Assembly (NCBI GenBank): GCA_030280995.1
Contig: JASXTE010000015.1
Coordinates: 17,002,001 to 17,066,000, forward strand
Source of the DNA: Hemileia vastatrix
Lineage: Eukaryota > Basidiomycota > Pucciniomycetes > Pucciniales > Zaghouaniaceae
Direction: 5' to 3'
DNA length: 64,000 bases
Under the pieces are notes generated by a model. The model worked only from the letters and a program-made list of their open reading frames with translations, was not told the DNA's origin and searched no databases. The position numbers and the translations under genes were made by a program. Shown in pieces: positions 36,776 to 48,207 of this stretch (the stretch's first letter is position 1; each line of letters begins with the position of its first letter).

Positions 36776-37126
36776 ATTTTTATCCGCTGAAATGGTCCTA
36801 TCCTTCAATCACATCTATATTAATATTGACCAAACTTCAACCTCCTTGAAAATTTATTCATCATTTATAATTACTTGATAATCTCTTATTTTTATCTTCT
36901 TATTTGATCATCTTCATATTTATTTTGCTATGTATTTTAACATCTACATAAGATTCTATTATATTCTCATGTTTTATGTTACTGTGCTTGTGTTATCTAT
37001 GTCATTCTTATTGGCTTCACTATCAACTAAATATCTTTCCTTCAGTCTCAATACATCAATATACATTGTTAACTAAACCCTTTTACATAAGATTACTTCC
37101 TTTTTGTAAATTTCATTATCTATATC
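36776..37126. other. Gene-free region between array and element A
   Basis: AT-rich, without motif or frame. It ends at the left LTR of element A; no clear target duplication with the right flank (58622 onward) was found. Confidence 0.4.
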
Positions 37127-38379
37127 TGCCGGTCATCTAGAAGAAGGAGAAGATGGAGAGGAAGAACAAGAAAATACAAAGAAAAGGATTACAATGGATA
37201 AAAGAATTGAAGCAATAAAATGATTTAATTATCAAAGAAGAGGCAATGATAATTTTATTGAGACCTGGCACCACAGTTTATTCAAATTTAATATATTTAT
37301 AAAGTAAGGTTTTATTTTCAATGCGCAGAAACACTTATAGTTATTACTAGATTTAGAGCAACCATAAAATATTTATTTACTTTTAAAAATGTTAATAAAA
37401 ATAAAATAAATGTAATAGATTAAAAATTATATTTTAGTTGAGTGTAAATAGTGATTCAGCTACAGGGGATAATCCAAAGCCTTTTATAGGCAAAGAACCC
37501 TCTGAAGCATCACAATATAGTAATTAAAAAAGAGGAATAAAATGAAACAAGAAATTAAAAAGAATAGAACTAAAACATGGAGACTGAGAGAAAAACATGA
37601 GACAATAAACTAAATCTGTGAGTAAGTAACTAATTTTCCCACAATAAGTCCCCAAAATAATTAGTTAAAATAATTAGTAACCAAGTAAGTCTGAACCATG
37701 AGAACAGTGAGTAAAACAATCCAAAACAGACGTTACAGTGACATGTAAAGGGTTTAATTAAAACAAATAGAATTATTTTCACGCCAAAAATCCATGTAAT
37801 CAATTTAATCCAGTATAAAGCAATTTTAATTAATTGTTTAAACTATATGATTAATTCAATGACTAGTTTAAATGAAACATATAATTAATTTAATGATATT
37901 TCTAATTTAAAGTGAGGATTTTAATACTATGTTATTAAATAAGTGTTATAATTTATTTAATAATTTTTCTGACACAATTAAGGGTCAAAAAAGAGCCCAA
38001 TATTATTGTTTAATAATATATGAAAAGTTTTATTTAATATATAAATTTAATTACATTATAAGTCAATTTTACACTTATAATTATAATATATGTTTATAAT
38101 TAATTAATTATTAATTAATTATTAATTTATAATTATTAAATACATAAAAATGCACCATTTATCTGTAGAATATAAAATATATTATTCTTAATTTAAATGT
38201 ATAAATAATTTATATACCAATAAAATTAATATAAGACTTATATTTAATAAGACACTTATATAATTTTATTATGCAATAAAATATTAATTTATATACATAA
38301 AATGCATATTTTACGCCCTTTTTCAGGTCCAATAAATTAACATATCATTTACTGGGCTCCCGGTATAGCCTGGCTGATG
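37127..38379 (-). repeat. Left LTR of element A (3' LTR)
   Basis: Starts TGCCGGTCATC and ends GGCTGATG, where the intact family end is GGCTGACA. On the minus strand a purine tract (AGAGTGAGGGAG) precedes it, as expected for a 3' LTR. It contains a TATA box at 37482-37488. Confidence 0.85.
37482..37488 (-). promoter_or_regulatory. TATA box in LTR of element A
   Basis: Minus strand TATAAAA followed by GGC, in the same place as in both LTRs of element B; probably the core promoter of the element. Confidence 0.5.
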
Positions 38380-38411
38380 CTCCCTCACTCTAAAAAAACA
38401 ATAAAAAAATG

Positions 38412-41340
38412 CTAAGATTTTTTATTTTTGTACTTCTTTAACAGAGTAGGAAGATTTGAAATCTCCTTTCCAGGTATACATGCATCATCTTCAGATGATT
38501 TTTTCTTATATCTCAATAAATATTCAGTACCTCTTTCAGAAGTGATAATTCTATCATTGGGAATTTTATCAATTTCTGCAGCTTCTGTGACTTCCTGAGG
38601 GTTTTTCTTAGGTCTTCCCCTTCTTTTGGGAAATAAGTCACTGTTGGAAGTATAAGGCTTAAGCAAAGAGATGGGAAAAACAGGATGTCTCCTATCATAT
38701 GGAGAATACAATACAACTTCTACTGCATTATCTCCAACCATTCTTTTAACAACAAATGGTCCTACAAAAGGATCTTTTAATTTGTTGTTACCTTGTAAAT
38801 TGAAATGGACAGTAGACATCAACACTTCATCACCCTTGTTAAATGTGTATTCTTTATGGGATTTATCCAATCTCTTCTTTTCATATTCAAATGCTTTATC
38901 AATACAGCTTTGAGAATGTTTTCTGAATAACTGTTGCATTTGCATAAAAGATTTTACACCAGGGTGTAGTTCCAACTTAGGCAATTTATTATTGAGAATT
39001 CGAGCAGGAGTGTTTGGGACGTAACCTAACCAAAGCTAAAAAGGCTTTTTCTCAGTGACAGAATGAACAGTGCTATTATATTCAAATTCAAGACCAGGCA
39101 ATAGAGTGACCCAGTCATGAGTAAATCTGTCATTGTCTTTATATTCTAATCCAAAGGCACAATACCTTCTAATCATATCTGCCAGAGTTTGAATCATTCT
39201 TTCAGCTAGACAATCAGTCTGAGGATGGTGAGCTGTATACAACTTTAACTCACAGCCACAAATATCCATCAAAGAGGTCTAAAACTCAGAAGTAAATTTT
39301 GGATCTCTATCAGAGATAATGGTTTTTGGAAATCCAACAATATTAAACATGTAAGTCCACCATAAGAAAGCTAACTCCTTTGTGGATACATCTTTGTAGG
39401 TGGGAATTAATTTGCACATTTTTGTGAATCTATCCACTATTACCCAACAAGAGTTATAACTGTCTTTACCTGCTACAGGGAGACCAGTGACAAAATCCAT
39501 GTTAATTATTTTCCAAGGAGCATCAGGTGCTTCAATATGTTGTAATAACCCTGTTCTTTTACCTGTCAACCTTTTAGATTTCTGGCAGGAATCACAAGAT
39601 TCAACATATAATTTTGTATCTTCAGACATATTAGCCCACCAAGCAGTGTTTTTGATTCTAATCAATGTTTTTTCAAGATCAAAATGACCAGCTAATATGT
39701 CATAATGACAAAGTTTGAGGATAGTTTCTTTCATAGAAGGAGGAATTACAATCAAATTAGTAAGCTTTCTTCTAAAATATATATAACCTTCTTCAATAGA
39801 AAACTTTCCCTTGATCAAAGCATTTTGATACTTTGCAGGAAGAGTTTTAATCAATGCTTGAATTGAGGCATTCTTAGGATCATTTAAGATAGTAACTAAT
39901 TTATTTAAATCAGAAACTTTACCATATGAATCCAGAATTAATTGTAATAACTCTTCTTCCATATAAACTATAAATATACCATGGATATGTACGGTATCAT
40001 CTTCAGGTACATAAGCAGGATTGGAGTTATTATTTGGCAGAGGCAATCTGGACAGCATATGAACATTGGAGTGAACATTTCCAGCCCTATGGATATTTGT
40101 CATTCTACCTCTGTACTCTTGAACAGCAAGCTGCCACCTAAACATATGTCTATTTAGTGTTTTTAGGTTTAAGAGGGACTTCACAGCACTACAGTCAGTT
40201 ACCAATTCAAACTTTTGGTCATCTAGGTAGTAATGAAGCTTCTCAAGAGCCCAAACAACTGCTAAGCACTCTAATTGAGTGGCACCGTATTTCAATTCAC
40301 TATTTCTTAAGGTTCTTGAAATGTAACAAATTACAACCTCTGAGGATTTATCATTGATAAATTGTTTCTGGTGAAGGGCAGCACCCAGACCAACAAAGCT
40401 AGCATCTGTATACAGGACAAAAGGTTTTTTAAAATCTGGAAGAGGTAAGATAGGGGCTGTCATTAAACAACATTTTAATGCATCAAAAGCTTTTTGACAG
40501 TCAATATTCCAGATGAATGCAGCATCCTTTCTAGATAGTTTGGTAAGAGGAAAGGCTATGACCTGATAATTTTTAATATATTGTCTATAATAGCCACACA
40601 TACCCAAAAAACTTTGGATTTCTCTTACAGAAGTTGGTGCTTTCACATTTTGAATTTCAGCAACTTTGTTGTGGTCTACACAAATTTGTAGGCCTAACAC
40701 AACATGGCCAAGGACTTTTAAAGATTGAAAGCCAAATTTACACTTTTTCAAAGACAAGGTCATATTGATTTCATTCATTTTTTGAAAAACTCTTATTTAA
40801 ATGAATTATATTTTCATAAAAAGTTTTAGAAAAAACTATGATATCATCAATATACACCATGAGCCATCCTTCAATTATTTCCTGATGGAAAGTGTTATCC
40901 ATGACTTTTTGGAAAACTGAAGGGGCATTTTTAGGGCCAAATGGTATTCTAACATACTTATATATTCCCATATGAGTAGCAATAAGCAAAAAATTGTCAG
41001 AATTTTTCTCAACTGGAACCTGATGATACCCTTTATTACCATCCAGACAACTAATAAATATTGCACCTTGCAAGGTAGCATGTATTGAATTAGGTCTGGG
41101 TAAAGGATAAATATCATCAATAGTATAAGTGTTTAATGCTCTGTAATCTCCACACAATCTAGCCTTATCCTTTTCATAAGAAATCAAGACTGGGGAGATG
41201 ACACAATATTTGGGGGTGACATCCACTTTCTCAATGATATTCATTTTCAATAATGTGGCAATATTATCTTCAATATCCTTTCTTTTTGTTGGAGAAGCAG
41301 GATATGGTTTTTTCTTAAGACTAGGAGGAATATCACTCAA
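38412..41340 (-). pseudogene. pol: RT, RNase H, integrase and chromodomain region of element A
   Basis: The catalytic RT box YIDD (MVYIDDIIVFS) lies near 40840-40870. RNase H has LYTDASFVGLGAAL near 40400 and ECLAVVWALEKL near 40230. Integrase has an HHCC zinc finger, NMDFVTGLP near 39490 and ISDRDPKF near 39300. A chromodomain-like end with GTEYLLRYKKKSSED completes it. Against the intact copy in B, three lesions stand out: an inserted base near 40796 that shifts frame, a TAG for Trp at 39276-39278, and a TAG for Glu near 39033. It cannot make functional Pol. Confidence 0.9.
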
Positions 41341-41822
41341 GTTACAGGATAAGGTAATCTACATTTCTTCCTGAACACTTCCTAAGACATGAGAACCATG
41401 AGCAAAAGCCATAGGGAAAGAGGTAATTGAGGCAATTATAGAATTTTTTTGTTCACTAGTTAACTGATCACCAAAAGAAGCAGTATTTATTTCATTTAAT
41501 AAATCATACATTTCAATTGTTGGTCTGCCTTTACACTGGATCAGTGAGTTACAAGACTTTAACAGATGCCCAGAAGGTTTTCTAGGGGAGGAAGTTTTGA
41601 ATTTTCATTTGCCATTCAATCCCAAGGTGAAGCAATTATTAGCTGGGTCCAATTTCACACCAAACATGGTTAAAATATCATTACCCGTAATAAACCAATT
41701 GCTTAAATTATCATTTTTCATGACAAAAAATTCACAAATAGCTCTGACAAAACCACCATTATATTTGAAGAATACAGAGGTTTTGTAATTGCCAATAGGA
41801 CAAAAGGTAGAACCATACCCTC

Positions 41823-43361
41823 TCATTTTTCAGAAGTTATAGGTAATAATTTTCTCAAATAATCCTTATCTACTAAAGCTAAAGCTCTTTCAGACACTAC
41901 ACTTCCTCCAGCACCAGAGTCAAGAACTACATCAACATTTTTACCATTAATGGTAACAGGTGCTTTCAAAGGGGATATGGCTATATAATTTTTAGTAATA
42001 TCTTTAATTATTTCAGCATTTTCCACTGAAGATAAATCCAATACACATTCTTCAGATATATTATCTAAATAATGGACATCCTGTTCTAACATTAAAACAT
42101 CTTTAACAGAGTCATTGTCATAGGAGATATTACTTTCACAGTCACAAGAAGAATTATTGACATCAATTTCAGCCTCATCAGTGTCTTCATTTTGTTCAAC
42201 AAGATGAATTTTCTTGTCACAAACATGACCCTTTTGCCATGGTTTGTTACATTTATAACATGTATTTGTTGCATATTTTTTAGGTGCAACTCTGGCAGAG
42301 GGTTTACCAGATTTTTCTGGGGGCTTTGTAGAGGGTTTATTTTGATCATGATAAGATTTACCAAGGTAATTATTTGGTTCATATCTATGGTTGAGCAGTA
42401 CCTCATTACAGATATTAATGAAAGAAGAATGTTCCCTCAAATTCTCAGTTCTAGCTACAATTAAATCTCTAAGAGAATTTGGTAATTTATACAAGATTTT
42501 ATCTCTCCAAATATCATAATCCATCTTTGAATCAATTGCTCTAAGGATTTTTGTTATTTTCATAAGAAAAACAATGGGCTTTTCAACAGAGGAGGATACA
42601 TATCTAGTATTTTCATACAGTCTCTGTTGAGCTAACCTGAATTTTGAACCACCAAACTGATTCTCAATCAAGGATTTCCAATCATTCCATGTATAATGGT
42701 TGTTATCTAATAGAACAGATTCATACCACATCAAGGCTACATTGGAAAATAAAGAAATTAGCTTAGAAAAAAGTTTCTCATCAGGTAGTTTATAATATCT
42801 CTTTAAATTATCAATTTTTTGGATAAAGTGTTGCCAATCAGATGAAGAATCACCATCAAAGGTAGGATATTGGTCCAAATTAGGCCAATTTTTCTGGCTA
42901 CTGGGATGGTCCATCCTATGGTTTGAATTATTCAAGGTTATCAATTCTTCAAGTCTTGAAAGGTGTTCAGATATTTCATTATTTACAGAGGTAGATGGCT
43001 CATTGTGAGCATTTGTATTATTTCTGTTTGATGTAACAGATTTTTCAGAATAAATTTCAGCTGGCAAAATTGGTACATTACAAGGGAGAGAAGAACTATT
43101 CTGATCAGGCTGTTTATTTTTATGATTAACAGCAGGTTGAGCAATATTCTTTAACTCATGATAATGAGTAGTCTGGACAGCCTGTAATGCAGAAAATAGT
43201 TTCTCAAGATCAGACAATTTATTTCTCAAATCAGGAATATAAGATAGTTGATCATTAATCCTAGAAATAGATAGAACATTTCTGTCCTCATCTATAGAGC
43301 ATTTATTACTCAAATTCTGAGAATCAATTTTCAATTTTCTTAATTCACTATGCAGAAGCAT
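41823..43361 (-). pseudogene. gag: C-terminal gag and protease region of element A
   Basis: A 512-codon open piece contains the capsid-like segment (PTFDGDSSSDWQHFIQKID near 42840). It also has a zinc knuckle of the C-x2-C...W...GHVC kind (CYKCNKPWQKGHVC near 42220) and the protease active site (VVLDSGAGGSVVSE near 41920). The N-terminal part of gag is displaced to 47169-48197 by the Harbinger insertion. Element B lacks most of this piece, so it is the only full-length reference for it in the window. Confidence 0.85.
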
Positions 43362-43506
43362 ATTGTCATTCTATAAAGAAGTATTTTCATCTTTTAAATC
43401 ATCAATAATTTTGCGTAGATGACTATATTTATCTGAAAGTGACCTGTGATCAGATTTAATAGACTTTTGTTGAGCAAGGACATTATTAGGGGGTGTCAGT
43501 TCTGGC

Positions 43507-43534
43507 AAATCCGCACTTAAATAAGTGCGGATTT
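43507..43534. repeat. Left subterminal palindrome of element D
   Basis: AAATCCGCACTTA pairs with TAAGTGCGGATTT around two bases, overlapping the terminal inverted repeat. The right end has the same structure at 47085-47113. These are likely transposase binding sites. Confidence 0.75.
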
Positions 43535-43750
43535 CCAAAACACACTAGCCCCAATACTGGTGGATTTCAAAATGAAATAAGTCACTTATTTCACTCAAAC
43601 TCGCACTTTCTCAACCAAAAGTGCTGATTTCACCATCAAGTCCCATTTCACTGATTTGTCAGCATCATCCCATTCATACGCAGCACTCTGCAGCATAACA
43701 CTTCATAACTCAAAACATCGTACATCACTTACATCTTCATATCATATCAT

Positions 43751-44488
43751 ATGAGAGTTATGCCTTCCTCACTTTCAAATTGTGATAAATTACATAAAGC
43801 AATGACTTTCATGGCTCTTGAACTGCTCTTGGACTCTGATCGCGATTCTGATTCTGATCTAGAAGAAGATTTTGTCTTTTTATCAAAAATGGCCACGAAA
43901 CGTTACCTTCTTCCCAGAAAGCCTCAAGTACTTCATACCCCCAAGTACACCATCCAAACACTTCTTAAACTATCTACACCCAGTTTTAGACAGCTGTTCA
44001 GGACTTCTCAGGAATGTTTCCTTAAATTGCTTGAGCTTATTCAGGATCATCCCATATTTCACAATAATTCTCAAAAAGAACAACAACATCCTTCAATTCA
44101 ATTGGCCATCACACTATGTCATTTGGGTTCGAATGGTAATGGAGCCGCTTTGAAACGTTTAGAAAATGTCTTTGATTTAGGGTATGGTTCAGTTAACACT
44201 TATACCAAACAATGTATCACTGCCATCAACTCCTTGTAATCTCAACTTCTCACCTGGCCAAAAAAAGAAGAGCGACTTGAATCATCTCAGGTTATGCAAG
44301 CAGAGGGCTTCCCAGGATGTATTGGTTTTGTTGATGGTACTGCTATTCCTTTGAGCCAGAAACCTGCTCAAGGTGGAAACAATTACTTTCACATTCTTGT
44401 CAAAAATTTTCACCAAAATATTTACAAGTCAAAAAAATTCTATATCTGTTTTAAAAAATTGGCAATACTCTCCCCTGCATTTTATTGA
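43751..44488 (+). pseudogene. Harbinger (DDE_Tnp_4 type) transposase of element D
   Basis: The ATG at 43751 opens a helical N-terminal region with RQLFRTSQECFLKLLELI, then LAITLCHLGSNGNG, typical of this family. After a TAA at 44237-44239 (one step from CAA) the same frame continues into FPGCIGFVDGTAIPLSQKP near 44306-44360, which holds the first catalytic Asp. The following about 190 bp are two copies of a 95-bp AT-rich unit that replace or interrupt the expected YF...Y region, and the other catalytic residues are not found. The protein is therefore inactive. Confidence 0.85.
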
Positions 44489-44600
44489 AGCAAGGGGTGG
44501 ATATCACCAAAATTTTTCTAAGTCATCAATTTCACATGTCAGATTTGAAAATTTGGCAATACCCCCCCTGCATTTTATTGAAGTAAGTGGTGGAAGTCAT
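44411..44600. repeat. Two tandem 95-bp copies in the transposase of element D
   Basis: Both copies begin CACCAAAAT, contain GCATTTTATTGAAG near the end and are about 80% alike. They interrupt the transposase frame. Confidence 0.65.
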
Positions 44601-44935
44601 CTAAATTTAATATAATTACGTAAATTATTAAATAAATATCTAATATATATCAATTTCCCTAGTTTAAAGTAATGACAATCCCTCAAGCCAAAATGCAGAC
44701 CAAGTCTAGAAACAAAAGTTTGGGACTTTCCACAGGTATAGGCTAGAGGAACCCCATGAAACAAATAAATGTTATCATGATTACCATTTATACAACACAA
44801 GGTCGTTGGCCCATTACTTTTGTTGAGGAAATTGATACATAAAAAATATTTATTAAAAATTTACAAAAAAATATAAAATTTTCGATGACAACTCTAATCC
44901 CCATACTTTTTGGATCTAAATAAAGTTTTTTTAAA

Positions 44936-45485
44936 TCAATTAACTTTACCTTCTTTCATTACATTATTGATTCTTTGAATCAACTTATGACTGATCTGAA
45001 ATGAGCAACCAAAATGTGTTAAATCTTGACAGGATTCCAAACCAGGAGGAGCTTTGGTCGTTTGATGATTATCCTTAGAAGAATTCCAAATAGTTTTGAT
45101 GATACCATTTCCCAAACCAAAATCAATGATGCACCGGTGGTCTGGAAAATATAAACCATGTCATTTGATTTTAGCTGGAGATGGTATTGGTTGGCCAGTA
45201 ATCGGTTTGATATATGAGAATATACCAAAAGTAAGAAAATTGGTGTCATTGGTATTGGTGTGAATTTTATTGTGAAATCCAGAATGAGTGATAATAACAT
45301 TAGAAAATAAAAGATATTTGTGGCTGATATCTTCCCATTCGGAGTCACACCAATTTGGTATTCCAACTTTGGTTGCAAGTTCATTTTTGAGTCAAAGAGC
45401 AAGAAAAGAGTTAAAGGAAGGTAGAGTGTCCCATAAGCAAAAATCTTCATCTTTTTGAGCTTTAGTGATATTCTTGAGCAACAAA
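44936..45485 (-). pseudogene. Tet-like 2OG-Fe(II) oxygenase fragment inside element D
   Basis: Read on the minus strand from about 45485 the frame gives DTLPSFNSFLAL, then HSGFHNKIHTNTND followed by FLTFGIFSYI, IIDFGLGNGIIKTIW, a later His in DNHQTTK, and LTHFGCSFQISHKLIQ before a stop at 44936-44938. The H-x-N-x2-D box and the later His fit the metal-binding sites of a double-stranded beta-helix dioxygenase. The same order occurs in the 59-kb gene. Two TGA codons break the frame. From memory this family is abundant in rusts and related to TET/JBP DNA-modifying enzymes. Whether it is the second ORF of D or a captured gene is open. Confidence 0.55.
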
Positions 45486-45575
45486 TATATGCCTAGATAA
45501 TAATCATATAAGAGTTTCAGAATCCTTATCCTCTAAATATGCAATATAAAAATGTGAAATAAGACAAGTGAAATT

Positions 45576-45895
45576 TGGAAAAAAGGCTCAACTTCAAAGG
45601 TCAAAATCTCAGCAACCACTGAACCTAATTCAAAACTGTTTTAGGGAAATGAAAGATATGCTTTAGTAGAATCTTCAGTTAAAGGACATGTGATTTAAAT
45701 AAACCTAAACCTAATTTGTTACATGAAAAAATGAAATAAAAATTTAAATTGGGAAAAAAAAGGCTCAACTTTAACGGTCAATATCTCAGCAACCACTGAA
45801 TCAAATTCAAATCTGTTTGTGGGAAATGAAAGGTAGCCCTCAGGAGAATCTTCAGTAAAAAGAAAATTATATTCAAATAAAACTAACCCTAATTC
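45576..45895. repeat. Tandem duplication, two copies of about 185 bp
   Basis: 45590 and 45772 onward share AGGCTCAACTT, then GGTCAA, CTCAGCAACCACTGAA and GAATCTTCAGT, and are about 75% alike. There is no coding meaning; they lie inside element D. Confidence 0.7.
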
Positions 45896-46689
45896 CGAGT
45901 CTGATTTTCAAAAGTTTACAAAAACTTGAAAAATGGTAATGAAGATGAGATCAAAAGGAGTTTTATAAGTTCACTGTTATCCAGATAAGAGTCATAAATA
46001 TATTTAAGTATGAACTTTTCATAAAAGGAATGAGATATCATATAGGCATGAAAAAAAGGAGATGAAACTTACCTCGATTGAAAAGTAGGAAAAATAGAGT
46101 GAGAAAGATTGATGTTGGAATTGTGGGGAAATTGAATATGGAGTAAGTGAAATGCATAAAGAATGTGCAATGTATGTGTTTCAATGAAATGGAGCCAAAA
46201 AAAAGTGAAATAAGGGAAAGGGGGGATAATGACCATGCCAAGGAGGGATGAGGAGTAGGGTGATGGAGCTAAAAAAGAAAGTAAAGAGGGAGAGAAAAAA
46301 AGGTTAATTATACCATTGAAATCCAAAATAACCACTTACAAAAAAAATAAAATAAACAGAAAAAAACAAAAAAAATTATAATTAGTAATCAAAAAATCAA
46401 AAAAAAAAGAATAAAGTGACTTACCTGGAGAGATGAGATGACAAAATGAATGAAGCCAAATTGTTTAAGGGATGTTGGAGGAGAATAGGAAAAGGATATG
46501 AGGGATGAATGAAAAAAATCACTGACAAAATATGCAATTTCATGTTGAGCTGGTGAAAGAAAACCAATGAGCCATCCAAAAAAAAAATTTCACTGTAAAT
46601 TCCAAAAAAAAAATGAATATGCAACAAACCAAAATACCAACCCAAGTGAATGAAGTACACAAAGAGGAAATTTGGAGAGTACAAAATGG

Positions 46690-47022
46690 TATGGGAAAGA
46701 AAGGGATGATGTGGCCAACATGTGGTTTTGAAAAAAAAATCACAAAAAAAGTGCTGATTTGAGGTCAGAACTGACACCCATAGAAAAAAGATTAAGAAGT
46801 AGAAGAAATAAGTAAAAAAGAATGTAAACATGCCTGGTCAAAATATTGAAAATGTCAGGAAGGGGTGTGTGCTGAGGATTGATGGGTAGGTAGCGAGGAA
46901 GGTCAGTGTGTCACATGTGACAGGGATGGGGTAAGAAAGGAAGGGATGTTTTGTGGCCAAAATGTGGTTGTGAAGAAAAACGGGAAAAAAGTGCGGATTT
47001 GAGGTCATAACTGACACCCTTT
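46690..47022. repeat. Duplicated terminus-like segment of element D
   Basis: 46690-46783 and 46925-47022 share GGGATG...TGTGGCCAA.ATGTGGTT and end in GTGC.GATTTGAGGTCA followed by CTGACACCC. That end resembles the terminal inverted repeat, so the right side of the element carries two internal near-copies of its own end. Confidence 0.65.
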
Positions 47023-47084
47023 TTTGAAATAAGTGACTTTTTTTCAAAATTTAAGTGTTGATTTGTAAGTGCTGATTTGGTTTG

Positions 47085-47113
47085 AAATCTGCACTTAAGT
47101 TAAGTGCGGATTT
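47085..47113. repeat. Right subterminal palindrome of element D
   Basis: AAATCTGCACTTAA pairs with TTAAGTGCGGATTT around one G with a single mismatch; counterpart of 43507-43534. Confidence 0.7.
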
Positions 47114-47168
47114 GCCAGAACTGACACCCCCTATTTAATGTGTCTTTCAATTTGAAATAAGCAGTTTC

Positions 47169-48197
47169 TTAAACAGAAGAACTCACTTTGCAATGTAAAT
47201 GCAAATTATTTAATCTATCACTCTCATGTATTAAAATATCTCTCAAATGTTTGTCTTTCACAACATTAAAATCAAGTGTATCTTTCAATATTTCTTCAGA
47301 AGTTTTCTCAATTAAAGTATAGACTTCAGGGGAAACAGAATCATTCTTAATTGCAAAAGAAGGGTTAATTAAAAAAATAGAAGTCAAATGTAAAGGTTCA
47401 TCAAATGATAATTTTCTAATTACATCATTGGGGCTACTCATTAAAGGAAGTTGTCTTTTCAAGGGTTTAATTGTTCTTTTAACAGGATCCACAATATTAC
47501 CTGAAGAAGATTTGTTATTATACATACCAACATGTTTATCAAACAAATTACTTACCATGGCAAGGGAGGAAACTTCCCCTGTGCTTTCTTTCTTCTGCCT
47601 CCCTGATAAGGATGGGGCTGAGGAGATGGATGGTATGTTGGTGTCCTGGATGGGCCAGGGTGTTGAGCTGTTGGTTGCTGAACATTCTGTTGGTAATGGT
47701 TCATCAAGTAATCCCATTTCCACTGCTCCACCTGCAGAGTGCTTTGATTTTGGGTGAAGGAGCTGGGTGCCTGATTGGGCTGAGGTTGAGGCTGAGGCTG
47801 GGAGGCTGGGAAATGAGGAGGTTGAGCCTGTTTGGGATTTAATAACTCCTGCATCTGCTGCCAGAGTGTGTCTACCCTTTCCTTGCACTTCATGCTTTCT
47901 GCCTTCAGTTCTTTGATGTGACTGGACAGATTGTTTACTTGTTGAGTTAATGGTATCTTTTTTATTTTTATACCTTTGAGTGGATTGTCCTGATTTATTA
48001 GAGGTTTTACTTCTTTCAGAGGTGTTTGGTGAGGGGGGTTTGCCACTTCTACTGCCATTTTCACGTCCTGAAGGTTTTTTGTCAGATGAATAATTTTTGT
48101 AAGTTAATTTAGAAGAACCTACAGATTCAGTTTAAACATCCACTTTAATCTCATCCACATGTAAGTTATCCATGCTGTTAGCCAAACTACTGGACAT
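47169..48197 (-). pseudogene. gag: N-terminal gag of element A
   Basis: From the ATG at 48197 (MSSSLANSMDNL) the frame matches the N-terminus of the 604-codon gag of element B, is broken by a TAA near 48133-48135, and runs on to 47169 where the displaced gag continues beyond transposon D. It is rich in Ser, Lys and Gln and then has long helical stretches. Over 47552-48064 a second frame is open and better conserved; see the overlapping ORF. Confidence 0.7.
47552..48064 (-). CDS. Overlapping ORF in gag of element A (second frame)
   Basis: A 170-codon frame overlaps the gag frame. It contains a coiled-coil-like segment (NLSSHIKELKAESMK, then VDTLWQQMQEL), a Gln/Pro-rich stretch, EQWKWDYLMNHYQQNVQ and a basic end finishing GKFPPLPW. 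The same frame is conserved in element B (55074-55664). In both, the stop codon overlaps a perfect GTAAGT donor, so this frame may be the first coding exon of a spliced gag rather than a separate protein. Confidence 0.6.
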   Translation of the reverse strand: MKMAVEVANPPHQTPLKEVKPLINQDNPLKGIKIKKIPLTQQVNNLSSHIKELKAESMKCKERVDTLWQQMQELLNPKQAQPPHFPASQPQPQPQPNQAPSSFTQNQSTLQVEQWKWDYLMNHYQQNVQQPTAQHPGPSRTPTYHPSPQPHPYQGGRRKKAQGKFPPLPW

Positions 48198-48207
48198 TTA
48201 AACTGTG

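Larger units (their letters stand above)
43488..47132 (+). mobile_element. PIF/Harbinger DNA transposon D inserted in gag of element A
   Basis: Terminal inverted repeats start AGGGGGTGTCAGTTCTGGCA on both ends (left 43488 inward, right 47132 inward) and continue for about 30 bp. The 3-bp ATT duplication (43485-43487 and 47133-47135) is confirmed by the uninterrupted gag of element B, where the matching sequence runs straight through. Each end also has a subterminal palindrome (43507-43534 and 47085-47113). Inside are a DDE transposase on the plus strand and a Tet-like oxygenase fragment on the minus strand. Confidence 0.9.

Noticed and set aside
36776..37126. Target site duplication of element A
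   Set aside because: Left flank ATATC and right flank ATCTA do not match, and the LTR ends are mutated; no duplication can be claimed.
46038..47047. Phe/Leu-rich minus-strand ORFs in element D
   Set aside because: They are translations of purine-rich plus-strand repeats. The Phe runs come from base composition, and the segments include duplicated terminus-like DNA.
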